Positions 26,272 to 34,710 of a stretch of DNA of 64,000 nt are shown in pieces; position 1 is the first letter of the stretch, and every line of letters begins with the position of its first letter. Below the pieces are notes generated by a model that did no database searches, was not told where the DNA came from, and saw nothing but the letters and a program-made list of their open reading frames with translations. Source of the stretch: Deltaproteobacteria bacterium (lineage in GTDB: Bacteria; Myxococcota_A; UBA9160; UBA4427); assembly GCA_029261855.1 (NCBI GenBank), contig JAJDAN010000043.1, positions 62,001-126,000 on the forward strand, in the 5' to 3' direction. Position numbers and translations under genes: made by a program.

Positions 26272-27193
26272 AGCGCCCATGCGGGGGCTGACCCGCACCC
26301 AAATCCTGGATCGAATCGACAAGCTTGCCGTCTGGAGTCGAGCATCGGAGAGAGCACCGCACAAGCCGCTCCTCATCCTCTACGCACTTGGGCGACTTCA
26401 GCGAGGGCTGCCCGAAGAAGTCGCGTACACCGAGCTTGAGGGCGATCTGCGATTGCTACTTCAGGAGTTCGGCCCAGCTCGCAAGACAGATCATCCCGAG
26501 TACCCGTTCTGGCGTCTGCAGACGAGTGGCTTGTGGGAGGTCGTTTCGGACCGAGAAGTGAGAGCACGCCGCTCCAACAGTGACCCGCCCAGGAGCGAAC
26601 TGCTGGGCGCAAACGCTCGAGGCCGCTTCACTGACGAAGTAGTTCGCGCGTTCCGCAGCAACGGTGACTTGGTAGGGGACGTGGCCCAGCGGCTGCTTGA
26701 TGGCCACTTTGCGGAGACGTATCACGCCGACATTCTCGATGTGGTAGGTCTTGATGCCGACCGGGCCCCAGCCAGTAGGCGAAGGCGAGATCCTCAGTTT
26801 CGTGCCAAGGTTCTCACGGCCTACGAGTACCGCTGCGCTGTGTGCGGGCTAGATCTGCGGCTGGGATCGAGGAGCGTCGCTCTAGAGGCTGCTCACATCA
26901 TGTGGCATCAAGCTGGCGGGCCCGACGTTGAGTCGAACGGCCTATGTCTGTGCTCGCTTCATCACAAGTTGTTTGACAGAGGCGTATTCACGGTGGCTGA
27001 GGGCACGGGAGACCTGCTCGCTTCGGAGGAGGCAGTTGGATCGGGCGACTTCGAGCATGCGCTGTTGCGCCACCATGGAAGACCAATCTGCCAGCCACAG
27101 CGCCCCGAAGCCCGGCCCGCGCTGCGGTATCTCGCCTGGCACAGACGACTGGTATTTCGAGAGAGGCCACGACATCTGCCCTCGCACACGTGA
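26258..27193 (+). CDS. phosphorothioated-DNA-binding HNH endonuclease (SBD-HNH)
   Basis: 311 residues from TTG 26258, which has GAGGAG 7 bases upstream; ATG 26279 is the alternative. The N-terminal half (APHKPLLILYALGRLQRG, HPEYPFWRLQTSGLWEV) matches the DNA sulfur-binding domain of ScoMcrA-type enzymes. The C-terminal half is an HNH nuclease: CAVCGLDL, ALEAAHIMWHQAGGPD and NGLCLCSLHHKLFDRG supply the Cys, His, Asn and His ligands. Enzymes of this family bind PT-DNA and cleave near it. Its presence beside active-looking dnd genes raises a self-damage question discussed in the findings. Confidence 0.9.
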   Translation: MAKTEAPMRGLTRTQILDRIDKLAVWSRASERAPHKPLLILYALGRLQRGLPEEVAYTELEGDLRLLLQEFGPARKTDHPEYPFWRLQTSGLWEVVSDREVRARRSNSDPPRSELLGANARGRFTDEVVRAFRSNGDLVGDVAQRLLDGHFAETYHADILDVVGLDADRAPASRRRRDPQFRAKVLTAYEYRCAVCGLDLRLGSRSVALEAAHIMWHQAGGPDVESNGLCLCSLHHKLFDRGVFTVAEGTGDLLASEEAVGSGDFEHALLRHHGRPICQPQRPEARPALRYLAWHRRLVFRERPRHLPSHT

Positions 27194-27240
27194 GGGACTG
27201 TCCCGATTGCTGCCCTGGGAGCAATTGAATGGAGTTCCGG

Positions 27241-27654
27241 CTAGACCCGCATATCGGGCCAGGGGAACTTGTGGCAGCTCGAATCGAAAAACTCCTCCTT
27301 TAGCCATTCCAGGTCGGCCTCGTAGTGCTTCGCCGCCTCGGCCATCGTTCGCCCGCGTAGCTTGAACGTTCTTGCCTGTATCGCGAGGAAATTCGCGATC
27401 TTCTGCAAGCGTTCGGGAGAGGAGGGTTCACCCCAGTCCAAGAGGTAGTCTGGGTCGAGGTCGGTGAACTCGGCCGCCGGTTGCATGGACTGGGGATCTA
27501 GAAGGATCTCACTGTAGATCCGCTTGAGCCGAACGCGGCGTCCCCTCTCGGAAATCGAGTTGGCGCCGACCTTGTAGCCAATCGCCTTGAGGGGGCTCGT
27601 TTCGGAACGATAGTGGGAGCTCATACGTTGCCGCGAATGGTAGTGCTGGTGCAT
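27241..27654 (-). CDS. hypothetical protein at the edge of the dnd locus
   Basis: 137 residues, soluble, no signal. The N-terminus is His/Arg-rich and a later ATG (27624) gives a more ordinary start at SSHYRSETS. GYKVG and RLKRIYSEILL near the middle, then a helical segment (ERLQKIANFLAIQARTFKLR) and WLKEEFFDS, give no family I recognise. It converges with the SBD-HNH gene (48 bases apart) and is the last gene of the PT block. Composition resembles its dnd neighbours, so I regard it as real cargo. Confidence 0.6.
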   Translation of the reverse strand: MHQHYHSRQRMSSHYRSETSPLKAIGYKVGANSISERGRRVRLKRIYSEILLDPQSMQPAAEFTDLDPDYLLDWGEPSSPERLQKIANFLAIQARTFKLRGRTMAEAAKHYEADLEWLKEEFFDSSCHKFPWPDMRV

Positions 27655-28107
27655 CCGCTTGCCCAGATGAGCGGAGGGAGCCGGCGCAGCTAGGTGTGTG
27701 GCTGCGACGGGGAGCGGCGCGATGGGAGCTGAGCGACCTGGCGGGCGGTTGACACATCTGATCCATTCTCTACGTTAGTCGCTGCGCCGATTTGAGCACC
27801 AGCTTGCGGGCGCGTAATAAATTCAGCTAAAGCGGATGGACCGGGATGGTCCCATTCACCCGCTACGGCTGTGCCGAGCGGGTTTTCTGTTTCTGGAGCT
27901 ACTGGCCTGGGGCTACAGGAGAGGTCCTCCCGCCCGTCGAACCGCCGATTTGATCGACAAGTTGCAGGGCGGTCTAGAAGTGCTGCTAAAGCGTCGGCTG
28001 TCTCCTCCGCGGCTGCGGTTTCGCCGTGTGCGAGCGGCCTGCGCCTGATCGCAACTGGCGCGGTCGGGTTCGCGAATCGCGGCCGCGCCGATTTCGAGGA
28101 GGCAGAG
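27655..28107. other. intergenic stretch closing the dnd block
   Basis: 453 bases without a convincing gene. It contains an AT-rich run (AATAAATTCAGCTAAA near 27818-27833) and a strong hairpin followed by T-rich sequence (separate entry). Frames running through to the next gene lack a start signal and sensible composition. This could be an internal boundary between two pieces of the island. Confidence 0.5.
27859..27892 (+). terminator. intrinsic terminator
   Basis: CCCGCT-A-CGGC, a TGT loop, then GCCG-AGCGGG and TTTTCTGTTT: a 10-pair GC stem with one bulged A followed by a T-rich tract. It is oriented to end plus-strand transcription, for which the nearest annotated source is the SBD-HNH gene 666 bases upstream, or an unrecognised small transcript in between. 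Confidence 0.7.
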
Positions 28108-28779
28108 ATGAGTCATCAGTATGTGCACGATTCCGTTCAGCGAGCGTCCGTCGAGTTCTTTACCCCGGAAGAGCACCGCATCCTGGCCGAATGGTTCGGT
28201 CAGGAGCCGCACCCTGCGGCGACGGGTTGTAGCCTCGACGAGGCGCTCGAGCGGCTCGGCGTGACCGAGTCGCCGCACACCCTCTACCGCGAGACGGACC
28301 CCGCCGTGGCGTTCATCGTGCTCGAGGGCGTCGAGCACGAGCTGCCCAACTGCGGGGTCTTCGACGGGGAGCGGGTGAACCTCACCCGTGCCTACCGGCC
28401 GCAGCAGCTGGTCCCGCAGCGGCGCGTCTGCATCGTCCCGCAGCATCTGTTCACCGTGAACTGGGCGGACACCGCCCCCGGCATCAGTTGGCCCGGCGCC
28501 TACTACTGCACCTGGGTGCCGTGCTACGAGCGCTACGTGGTCACCTACTCGGGGGACTGCCCCGAGGTCTTCGGCTACTGCGATATCGCAATCGGCCACT
28601 TCGGCCTGGACGAGACCCTGAAGGAGGGAAGCCGCCGCGTCGTCACCGATGACTGGCAGCGTCAGTACGGTGAGTTCAACCAGGGTCGCTGGGCATACCT
28701 GTTCTTCGAGGGGCTCCTCGACGGGGAAGAGGCCGCGACCTGGGCGGACGTCGTCTGGCCCGAGGGGTATGAGGAATGA
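28108..28779 (+). CDS. hypothetical protein, 223 residues
   Basis: ATG 28108 follows GAGGAGGCAGAG. The protein is acidic, rich in aromatic residues, without signal or membrane segment. It opens with SHQYVHDSVQRASVEFFTPE. It has several Cys (ELPNCGVFDGE, YYCTWVPCYERYVV, SGDCPEVFGYCD) that might bind metal. Trp-rich C-terminus. I do not recognise the family. It overlaps the next gene by ATGA, so the two form a small operon; their products may act together. Frames extending upstream to 27871 have no ribosome site and different composition. Confidence 0.7.
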   Translation: MSHQYVHDSVQRASVEFFTPEEHRILAEWFGQEPHPAATGCSLDEALERLGVTESPHTLYRETDPAVAFIVLEGVEHELPNCGVFDGERVNLTRAYRPQQLVPQRRVCIVPQHLFTVNWADTAPGISWPGAYYCTWVPCYERYVVTYSGDCPEVFGYCDIAIGHFGLDETLKEGSRRVVTDDWQRQYGEFNQGRWAYLFFEGLLDGEEAATWADVVWPEGYEE

Positions 28780-29159
28780 GCGGGCAGGGCGAAGACCGGA
28801 CGTCTGCGGGTTGTCTCTGGTCCGAGGTGTCGGAGGACGTTCGGCACGACGTCGAATGGATGGAGGGTCGTCACGGATCTGCCATGCAGTCGCTGCCCAG
28901 CCTCGAAAAGGTTCCGGTGCCGAAGGCGTTGCTGTGCCTACCCGAGCTGCATCCCGATCGGCCGAGGGGGAGCAAGGCCATGCTCGACGCCCACGGAGCG
29001 CGGGCCCGGCTGGCACGGGCGCGGCCAGGCGCGTGGCTAGTCAGCCCACTCACGTCGCAGTGGTGGGCGAAATGGCCGAACGACCACGTGGGCTGGGTGC
29101 CGAAGGGGACTGGGCTACCGGAAGTGCTGCGCGTGGCCAGTCGCAACGATCTGCAGTGA
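28776..29159 (+). CDS. hypothetical protein, coupled to the preceding gene
   Basis: 127 residues; ATG 28776 overlaps the preceding stop (ATGA). It is basic and Trp-rich toward the end (WLVSPLTSQWWAKWPNDHVGWV), with no signal peptide or known motif. The partner gene has an acidic, Cys-rich product. A toxin-antitoxin-like or small enzyme-partner pair is conceivable but unsupported. Confidence 0.55.
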   Translation: MSGQGEDRTSAGCLWSEVSEDVRHDVEWMEGRHGSAMQSLPSLEKVPVPKALLCLPELHPDRPRGSKAMLDAHGARARLARARPGAWLVSPLTSQWWAKWPNDHVGWVPKGTGLPEVLRVASRNDLQ

Positions 29160-29211
29160 GTGCGGCCGGGTCGACGGGCGCCGTGCCGTCCGTCGTCCCG
29201 GCGCTTGCAGC

Positions 29212-29694
29212 CTACCAGTGCGCGAGGCTTCTCTCGTAGGCGACCGCGATCAGCTTCTCGTCGCGTGCGTGTGGCGTGCTCAACCGGTTCGGATCCGGTC
29301 GGATCCCCACCCGACCGAGATCGAGCCGGTCGGCGTCCCAGCAGGTTCGGACCGTGAGGTCGCCGTGCAGTCGACCGAGGCTGTGTTCGCGGCAGGCCGT
29401 TTCGAGCTGGACGCGCTCGTCCATCGCGAGCGTGAAGAGGTGCCCGTCCAGGTCGTGGATCAGCTCGGCGGCGCGCGCCCCGTGATGTCGGTCGCCGCCG
29501 TCGTGCTCGCGGCGCGAGTCGTGGAGGAACGCGAACAGCTCGACGACCTTCGGGTTGGCTCCGTTCCGGCGGGCGAGCTGGAGGCCGTTCCAGCGTACGC
29601 GGGCCCAGTGCGGCGCGCCGTGGATTCCCTGCCAGTCGAGTCGGAACTCGCCTTGTAGGAAGGCGATGAGCTCGCGTGTGACGACGTTGGGCAT
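29212..29694 (-). CDS. HD-domain phosphohydrolase
   Basis: 160 residues from ATG 29694, preceded by GGAGGTG; an upstream start at 29739 lacks such a site. HGAPHWARVRWNGLQLA supplies the first His of an HD domain, VVELFAFLHDSRREHDG the HD pair (about residues 58-59), and DRHHGARAAELI further ligands; CWDADRLDLGRVG carries the last Asp. HD enzymes hydrolyse nucleotides or phosphoesters using two metals. The short length fits a YfbR- or RelA-hydrolase-like stand-alone domain. Its substrate is unknown. Confidence 0.85.
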   Translation of the reverse strand: MPNVVTRELIAFLQGEFRLDWQGIHGAPHWARVRWNGLQLARRNGANPKVVELFAFLHDSRREHDGGDRHHGARAAELIHDLDGHLFTLAMDERVQLETACREHSLGRLHGDLTVRTCWDADRLDLGRVGIRPDPNRLSTPHARDEKLIAVAYERSLAHW

Positions 29695-29921
29695 GAAGCA
29701 CCTCCGATACGGTGTGGGCTCTTTGCTTCGCGCGAGCACTCGGATCGCTGTCGGGAAGCCCCACCGTCACATCGAGGTCGATCCCGACCGCGGTGCTCGG
29801 GCCAGACCCCAGGCTCGTCTTGGGAATACTCGGTTCGACTCGATGAGCGGTTCGATGGATAAGCCGTCGTACGTTAAGTGCACGAGCGGGTCGGCCCCTG
29901 CGGTGCTGGGTGCGGTCGCAA

Positions 29922-30632
29922 TCACCGCTCGCGCAACGACGGCGAGACGATCTGTGGGGTGCGCGGGCGGCGACGACGAGCCGAGAGAACGAGGAGGCCG
30001 ACACTGAGGAGGAGACCGGTTCCGGGCTCTGGCACCGAGTTCAGGGCTCCAAGGGCCGTGGGATCGGCGGACCGAGATGCCAGGTGATCCACGAGGCGAA
30101 TCTGCACGCGGTTCGTGACCTGCCCGGCAGGAAAGCCGAAGCTCGTCAGGTCGATTTCCACCACGTACACAGAAAGTGAATCGTCGTGCGGAGCCAAGAA
30201 CCCGGTGTTCACGGGTACGACCTCGACGAAGTTCGAGAAGTCGGGCCCATCCAGCACGCTGACTTCGAATCGCTCGTTCACGTCGGCGAAGCCCACGGCG
30301 GGCTTGCTGCCCGACAGCTCGAAGATCACCAGGTCTGTCCCCGGGCCGTTCACGATCGCGTTGTCGGAGAACGCGATCTCGATCACCGCCACGTCCGGAG
30401 TGATCACCCGGATGCTATCGCCGAGGTTGCTCCCGACCAGCGTGGATTGGACCTGCTCGGCCGTTGCCCCAGTCACCACGCCCGAGGTGACCAACGCCTC
30501 GTCGGCGAACGCCTCCTCGCCAGCGGCGAAGGTGAATTCGGCGACAGTGATCGGAGCGGCGATCGCCGTGGCAGGCAGAAAGGCGAGCGCGGCGGCGATA
30601 GCCGCGCAGGTGCGGATTGATCCCAGGTGCAT
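29922..30632 (-). CDS. PEP-CTERM sorting domain protein (paralogue of 35656-36456)
   Basis: 236 residues from ATG 30632, preceded by GGGGG. Signal peptide (IRTCAAIAAALAFLPATAIA), a beta-rich body, then the sorting tail SVPEPGTGLLLSVGLLVLS followed by ARRRR. PEP-CTERM proteins are cut and handled by exosortase EpsH-type enzymes and end up at the surface or in the matrix. The body (GEEAFADEALVTSGVVTG, DNAIVNGPG, LVIFELSG) aligns with the product at 35656, so these two are duplicates lying about 5 kb apart in opposite orientation. No exosortase is in the window. Confidence 0.88.
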   Translation of the reverse strand: MHLGSIRTCAAIAAALAFLPATAIAAPITVAEFTFAAGEEAFADEALVTSGVVTGATAEQVQSTLVGSNLGDSIRVITPDVAVIEIAFSDNAIVNGPGTDLVIFELSGSKPAVGFADVNERFEVSVLDGPDFSNFVEVVPVNTGFLAPHDDSLSVYVVEIDLTSFGFPAGQVTNRVQIRLVDHLASRSADPTALGALNSVPEPGTGLLLSVGLLVLSARRRRPRTPQIVSPSLRER

Positions 30633-30983
30633 GTGATACCCCCTTTGCGATGACGACAAGCAAGAAGCAGATTGCGGAAGAGAAGCGATCGCTCACTGGG
30701 GGGCGCGTGGACTCTACCTGATGGTGATTGTTGCCACCGTGTCACGGCCAGTCGTCACGTGGTTGGAGCAGCAGCAGGACGCTGGTTCGCGTTCGTCGGC
30801 ACCAGAGCCCCAGGCCCGTCAGCGCCGGAGCCGGGGCCGTACGGGGCTGTCCGGAAGCAGGGCCCGATCCAGGTGCAGACCCCATCGATCGGATGCGGGC
30901 CAAACCCAAGCCGACGAGACCTGCCTCCCCTCGGCCGGCGCTACTCTCCAGCTCCCAAAGCAAGCCTGAGGAGGTGGACGCAC

Positions 30984-31268
30984 GTGCCGAAGCGAACGCT
31001 CGAGCTCCTGGCGATTCTCGACGCCTATGGCTTCGTCGACGAGGACTTTCGGATCATCCACCATCGCGAAGGCAATACGATCCATGCGCACCGGCAGTAC
31101 TGCGAGCGGGTCAGTGAGTTCCTGCCCGGCGATTCCACTAACGCTCTCGTGAGGAGGCGTCTGGCGCTGATTGTCGGCGCGCTACGAGGCGGCGACTTCT
31201 CACAGCCCGCGAAGGCGGGGGTGCTGACCCATCTCGCCAGTGCCGCTCGTTCGGAGATCCCTCTGTAG
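30984..31268 (+). CDS. small hypothetical protein (PKRTLELLAIL family)
   Basis: 94 residues from GTG 30984 with GGAGGTGG upstream. Soluble, helical, no signal. The last 40 residues (STNALVRRRLALIVGALRGG, then a segment ending SAARSEIPL) reappear in a remnant at 35413-35551, where STNARVKARSELMVGALRGG is followed by AARAEIPKR. Both copies sit close to one of the paralogous PEP-CTERM genes. Function unknown. Confidence 0.6.
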   Translation: MPKRTLELLAILDAYGFVDEDFRIIHHREGNTIHAHRQYCERVSEFLPGDSTNALVRRRLALIVGALRGGDFSQPAKAGVLTHLASAARSEIPL

Positions 31269-31340
31269 CCTCGATGCGGATGCGTGGTGTCGCGCACCCC
31301 GGCTGGCGGTCGCAGGCACTCGCCCTGCAAGCACCAGGCG

Positions 31341-31586
31341 TCAGTGCGACAGACGGTCGATGGGTTCCATCCCGGCCTCGTCGAGCAGGTCCAGGAACGG
31401 GGCGAGGGCGCGCGCCATTTGGCGTAGCGGCTCGTCGGCTGCGCGGGCGACGTTGCCCGGGGACGCGTCGTCGACCGACTTGCTGCTCGCCCACGCGAGG
31501 AGCCAGCAAATGACCGCGTCCTGCGACAGCTCCGAAGTCGCGAACTCGAACAGGTTCGGGCGTCTCGGGACGGCCTCCGTGGTCAC
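31341..31586 (-). CDS. truncated PD-(D/E)XK nuclease superfamily N-terminus
   Basis: 81 residues from GTG 31586, which overlaps the stop of the upstream gene (GTGA). NLFEFATSELSQDAVICWLLAWA is the usual N-terminus of PD-(D/E)XK superfamily proteins of the DUF-type found in defence islands. Those continue for 300 or more residues to a D...ExK core, which is absent here: the frame ends after a short helical stretch. Either a 3' truncation or a split small protein. Because it is coupled to an intact nuclease gene it may still be translated. Confidence 0.65.
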   Translation of the reverse strand: MTTEAVPRRPNLFEFATSELSQDAVICWLLAWASSKSVDDASPGNVARAADEPLRQMARALAPFLDLLDEAGMEPIDRLSH

Positions 31587-33025
31587 TCCGCGCTCCCTTC
31601 GAGGACGCGTAGCAAGCCGTCCCAAACGTCTCGAATCGGCGGTCGAAGCCTGGGGTCCGACACGCCGACCTCGTCCAGCAGCAGCTCACCTCGTGAGAAC
31701 TGACACAGGAAGCACGCCGTCACGAGATTTTCCATCGCGTTGTCGCCGCCATGGGAGTGGGGCAGGACATGGTCCGGCGATGCGCGCAAGATGAGCATCG
31801 CGCTGTGGCAGTTGGCGTTCCCGGTGCCCCAGCGTGCGGCGGTCGGCAACTTGGCCGCCATCAACTTGAGTGCTCTCGGGTCGATGACTCCGATCCCGCA
31901 GAAGCGGCAGTGCCATCCGTCGCGTTCGTAGAGTTCGCGGCGGAGGCGGTCTCCCGGCATGCGCGTTTCCAGGCGCTCGTCGCGCGGAAGGCGCGCTTTC
32001 GGCTCGCGAGCCAGCGGGCGGTCCAGCCTGTTGGTACAGCGCGTGTAGTACTCGAGGAACTCGGGCCGGTCCGTGGCCGTGAGCGACCGCTTGGCCTCCT
32101 CGAGATCACCGCGGACGACGCAGTCCGCTGCCGCGGACAGCTCACTTAGAGCCTCGCGAAGCGTCTCGGTTGGCTCGTACATGCAGGGCGCCAGCGCGGA
32201 ATCGGGGAGTGCCTGCGGCTCGGTCAGCCGCCACTCCTGGATTTCGCGCTCCGTAGACGTCTGCTTCCCGGGTGCATCCTTGTGGATCTCCTCCGTCGCC
32301 GGCTCCCGCTCGAGGTACTCGGCCGCCAGCCGGCTGGGTACGATGGAGCGTTCCACGAACTGGAACTGGATCGCCCCAGCGAGGAGGCTTGCAACCCGTT
32401 CGGGCGCATCGACGTGGCGAGCAGCCTCGATCTGGATTCCCCCGAGCTGCTGCCAGGTGAGAATTCCGCTCCGGACCCCAAGCTCCTGGGCCTTCGTCTC
32501 GAGCGACTCGACGTCGGCTTCATCGACCAGGTAGATCAGATAGCGCCGTTCACACCAGGAGAAGGCCGGCAAGTCGAGGTAGGACCCGGGTTCGTGATCG
32601 TCCGGCTTGAGTGTTCCGCCGCGAGCCTTGGCTTCCACGACGATGACCAGGTCTTCGGGGTCGCGAGCGTGGATGGCGACGTCCGCGTACTTGCCCCGTG
32701 CCTCGGTGCCGACCTCGTAGCCCCAGTTGACCGCAGTCAGTCTCTCGGGGATTTCCGGCAGGCCGGCGGCCTCGAGCAGTGCGGGCAGCCAGCTGGCAGC
32801 GGGTAGCGCCGCGAAATTCTCGAAGAGCGACACCGTAAGGTGCCGCTCGCCGGTTGGAGTGACGAACGGGTGATGGTTGATCGTGTGGTCGAACCAGACC
32901 CGCTTCAGCCGACGGTACTCCCACGATTCAGGGCTGGAGGGGACGGACGCAAGGGCGGCCCACCAGAAACGGACCTTTCCATCCTGGTCCCAGAGATCGA
33001 GTCGGTTGGTTGCAGCACTCGTCAT
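31583..33025 (-). CDS. PD-(D/E)XK-like plus HNH fusion nuclease
   Basis: 480 residues. The N-terminal domain (YRRLKRVWFDHTINHH; then KYADVAIHARDPEDLVIVVE and AKA, giving Asp...Glu-x-Lys at about 118-134) looks like a PD-(D/E)XK core. It is paralogous to the gene at 50070, sharing WFD, ADxAxHAR and ILTWxxLxxxQ. A Glu/Thr-rich linker follows. The C-terminus adds an HNH domain: CRFCGIGVIDPRAL, SPDHVLPHSHGGDN and NLVTACFLCQFSRGELL. Two nuclease folds in one chain suggest a restriction enzyme or retron-like effector; no cognate methyltransferase is adjacent. A 38-base piece of this gene recurs at 52998-53035. Confidence 0.8.
   Translation of the reverse strand: MTSAATNRLDLWDQDGKVRFWWAALASVPSSPESWEYRRLKRVWFDHTINHHPFVTPTGERHLTVSLFENFAALPAASWLPALLEAAGLPEIPERLTAVNWGYEVGTEARGKYADVAIHARDPEDLVIVVEAKARGGTLKPDDHEPGSYLDLPAFSWCERRYLIYLVDEADVESLETKAQELGVRSGILTWQQLGGIQIEAARHVDAPERVASLLAGAIQFQFVERSIVPSRLAAEYLEREPATEEIHKDAPGKQTSTEREIQEWRLTEPQALPDSALAPCMYEPTETLREALSELSAAADCVVRGDLEEAKRSLTATDRPEFLEYYTRCTNRLDRPLAREPKARLPRDERLETRMPGDRLRRELYERDGWHCRFCGIGVIDPRALKLMAAKLPTAARWGTGNANCHSAMLILRASPDHVLPHSHGGDNAMENLVTACFLCQFSRGELLLDEVGVSDPRLRPPIRDVWDGLLRVLEGSAE
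32366..32403 (+). repeat. 38-base dispersed repeat, copy 1 (inside PD-(D/E)XK-HNH gene)
   Basis: CTGGATCGCCCCAGCGAGGA and the following 18 bases match 52998-53035 with two mismatches. Here the sequence codes, on the minus strand, for the PERVASLLAGAIQ segment of the fusion nuclease. Confidence 0.8.
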
Positions 33026-33090
33026 CGCGATGCTCCTTCGCCCGACGCGCTGGGTTTGCGTCTGACGCTACTCGCATAGTTCGGCATTCC

Positions 33091-34590
33091 CTATGCCGTC
33101 GGACGTGTCGCTCGTTCCCGCAACGCCCGCCGCAGCTCCACCATGGCCAGCGTGTCTTGAGCACAGTACTCCCGCAGGTGCTGGAAGACCCGCGCGCGCT
33201 CGTCGTCCTCGACCTCGAGCACCTGCTCGTACAGATCCGCTGCCATCAACCCATCGTTGATGGCCAGACCCTCGTATGACATGCCGGGGACGAGCACCGG
33301 CAAGACGGATTTGACCGAGAAGGAGCCGTGCAGATCGGGGTGGTAGTAGTGGTCGCGGACGACGGGCAGCAGGTCCCACAGGCGGGGCAGTAGCGCATGT
33401 AGCGAGCGCGCAAGCTCCGGGACGTCCAGGGCAAGCTGTCGGATCACCCTGGCTTCGTAGCTCGAGTAGGTGCAGATGCTGCCACGTTCGCCGAGATCGG
33501 CGATCAGGCGCTTGGCCAGGTCTCGACGAGGGTCGCTCGCTTGGGTGTGCAGGTACTCCCGGTGCTCGAGCTCGGCTCCGCCGTTCCCTTCGACGTGGAC
33601 CGAGTACTGGAAAGGGATCGAGTCGTAGGGGTGGCAGCCCGCATGACGAGGGATGGGCGAGGAGAAGGCCTCGAAGTCCAGGTGGTAGATGGGGTGCACG
33701 ACGTCGGCCAGGGTCTGCAGAAGGGAACTCGAAGCCCAGTCGATTCCCTGACGGACGCAGCGCCGAATGCGCTTGTGCTGCGGGTTCAACGGAAAGTCGT
33801 CCGGAATCTGGGCGATCTCTTCGACTCCCAGGTCGGCGAGTCGAGCGACCTTGGGTCTGTGGATGCGCGGCAGATCGGTGACGGGGTGCTCGGGCCATTC
33901 GACGTGGGACCCGCAATGCGGCAGGTACGGGCACTCGTAGGGCTCGCTGCAGTGCTCGCCGGGCGCGATGTCGGGAGCCTTGCCCCGGGCCAGCACCGCG
34001 TGCAACGAGCGTGTCAGCTCCGCGATCTCCTCTTCTTGGGCCGAAGCTTTCTCAGTCACGTCCTCGAAGCGGAAGAGGTCGTTCACATCCAGCCGATGTC
34101 CGTCGTACACGTAGTTCCGATCGATCAGCAGCAGGCCGGCCCGGCTCACCTCGAGGCCAGCTCCTCGCGCCACCCACGTTTGAACGGCGACGTCGCGAAC
34201 GTGGACGTCGCGAGCGTGAGTGCCTGACTTCACCTCGGCCAGTTGCCATCTCCGGTCGTGCAGGCGCTCGAGAACGTCGACGCGGACCAGAACGCCTTCG
34301 TGCCGGAATGCGGCCTCGAAGATCGCAGTCACGGAAGGGTCGCTCAGCGCGTTGGCCGTCTGCTCGAGGGCGAGCTCTGTCTCGAGGTAGCTCGCCGAGA
34401 TGAGAACGCCGCTCGGGTGCCGCTCACGAGCGAGCTCGCCGATCTGCGTGCCGCGATCGAGGCGGCGTTGGAGCGATGCGTCGGGAGACGCCCGGAGACC
34501 CGGATCGAAGCAATCGAACCAGAGCCGCAACGAGCACTGCTCGCCCGCAAGCACGCGAGATTTGGACAAGCCAGGGGGACGCTTGGACAT
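33091..34590 (-). CDS. DUF2779 domain protein (Cas4-like plus RNase H-fold exonuclease-like)
   Basis: 499 residues. It opens LSKSRVLAGEQCSLRLWF and has a PD-(D/E)XK/Cas4-like half with WQLAEVKSGT and a Cys group (HCSEPYECPYLPHC). The second half is DUF2779: YHLDFEAFSSPIPRH, CTYSSYEARVIRQLA and LREYCAQDTLAMVEL give the DEDD acidic residues of a DnaQ/RNase H fold. The family is widely present as a single gene in bacterial genomes and is predicted to be a nuclease, with no defined pathway. It lies 65 bases upstream of the PD-(D/E)XK-HNH gene in the same orientation. Confidence 0.88.
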   Translation of the reverse strand: MSKRPPGLSKSRVLAGEQCSLRLWFDCFDPGLRASPDASLQRRLDRGTQIGELARERHPSGVLISASYLETELALEQTANALSDPSVTAIFEAAFRHEGVLVRVDVLERLHDRRWQLAEVKSGTHARDVHVRDVAVQTWVARGAGLEVSRAGLLLIDRNYVYDGHRLDVNDLFRFEDVTEKASAQEEEIAELTRSLHAVLARGKAPDIAPGEHCSEPYECPYLPHCGSHVEWPEHPVTDLPRIHRPKVARLADLGVEEIAQIPDDFPLNPQHKRIRRCVRQGIDWASSSLLQTLADVVHPIYHLDFEAFSSPIPRHAGCHPYDSIPFQYSVHVEGNGGAELEHREYLHTQASDPRRDLAKRLIADLGERGSICTYSSYEARVIRQLALDVPELARSLHALLPRLWDLLPVVRDHYYHPDLHGSFSVKSVLPVLVPGMSYEGLAINDGLMAADLYEQVLEVEDDERARVFQHLREYCAQDTLAMVELRRALRERATRPTA

Positions 34591-34710
34591 GGGAGACTCC
34601 AGGGTTTGAGCCGAACTCAGCCCCGAATCTCTCGCAATGTCGTGTCAGATCGGGTCTTTCGCTCTAGCTTCGTCTGTCCGTCGAGGCTGCGGTGTTGATC
34701 GTCTGACCTT

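Noticed and set aside
17066-27240. dndFGH or SspE restriction genes
   Set aside because: I looked for them around dnd; none of the neighbouring products shows the DndF/G/H or SspE organisation.
27836-28048. Plus-strand short frame over the terminator
   Set aside because: It contains the hairpin and T tract and has no ribosome site.
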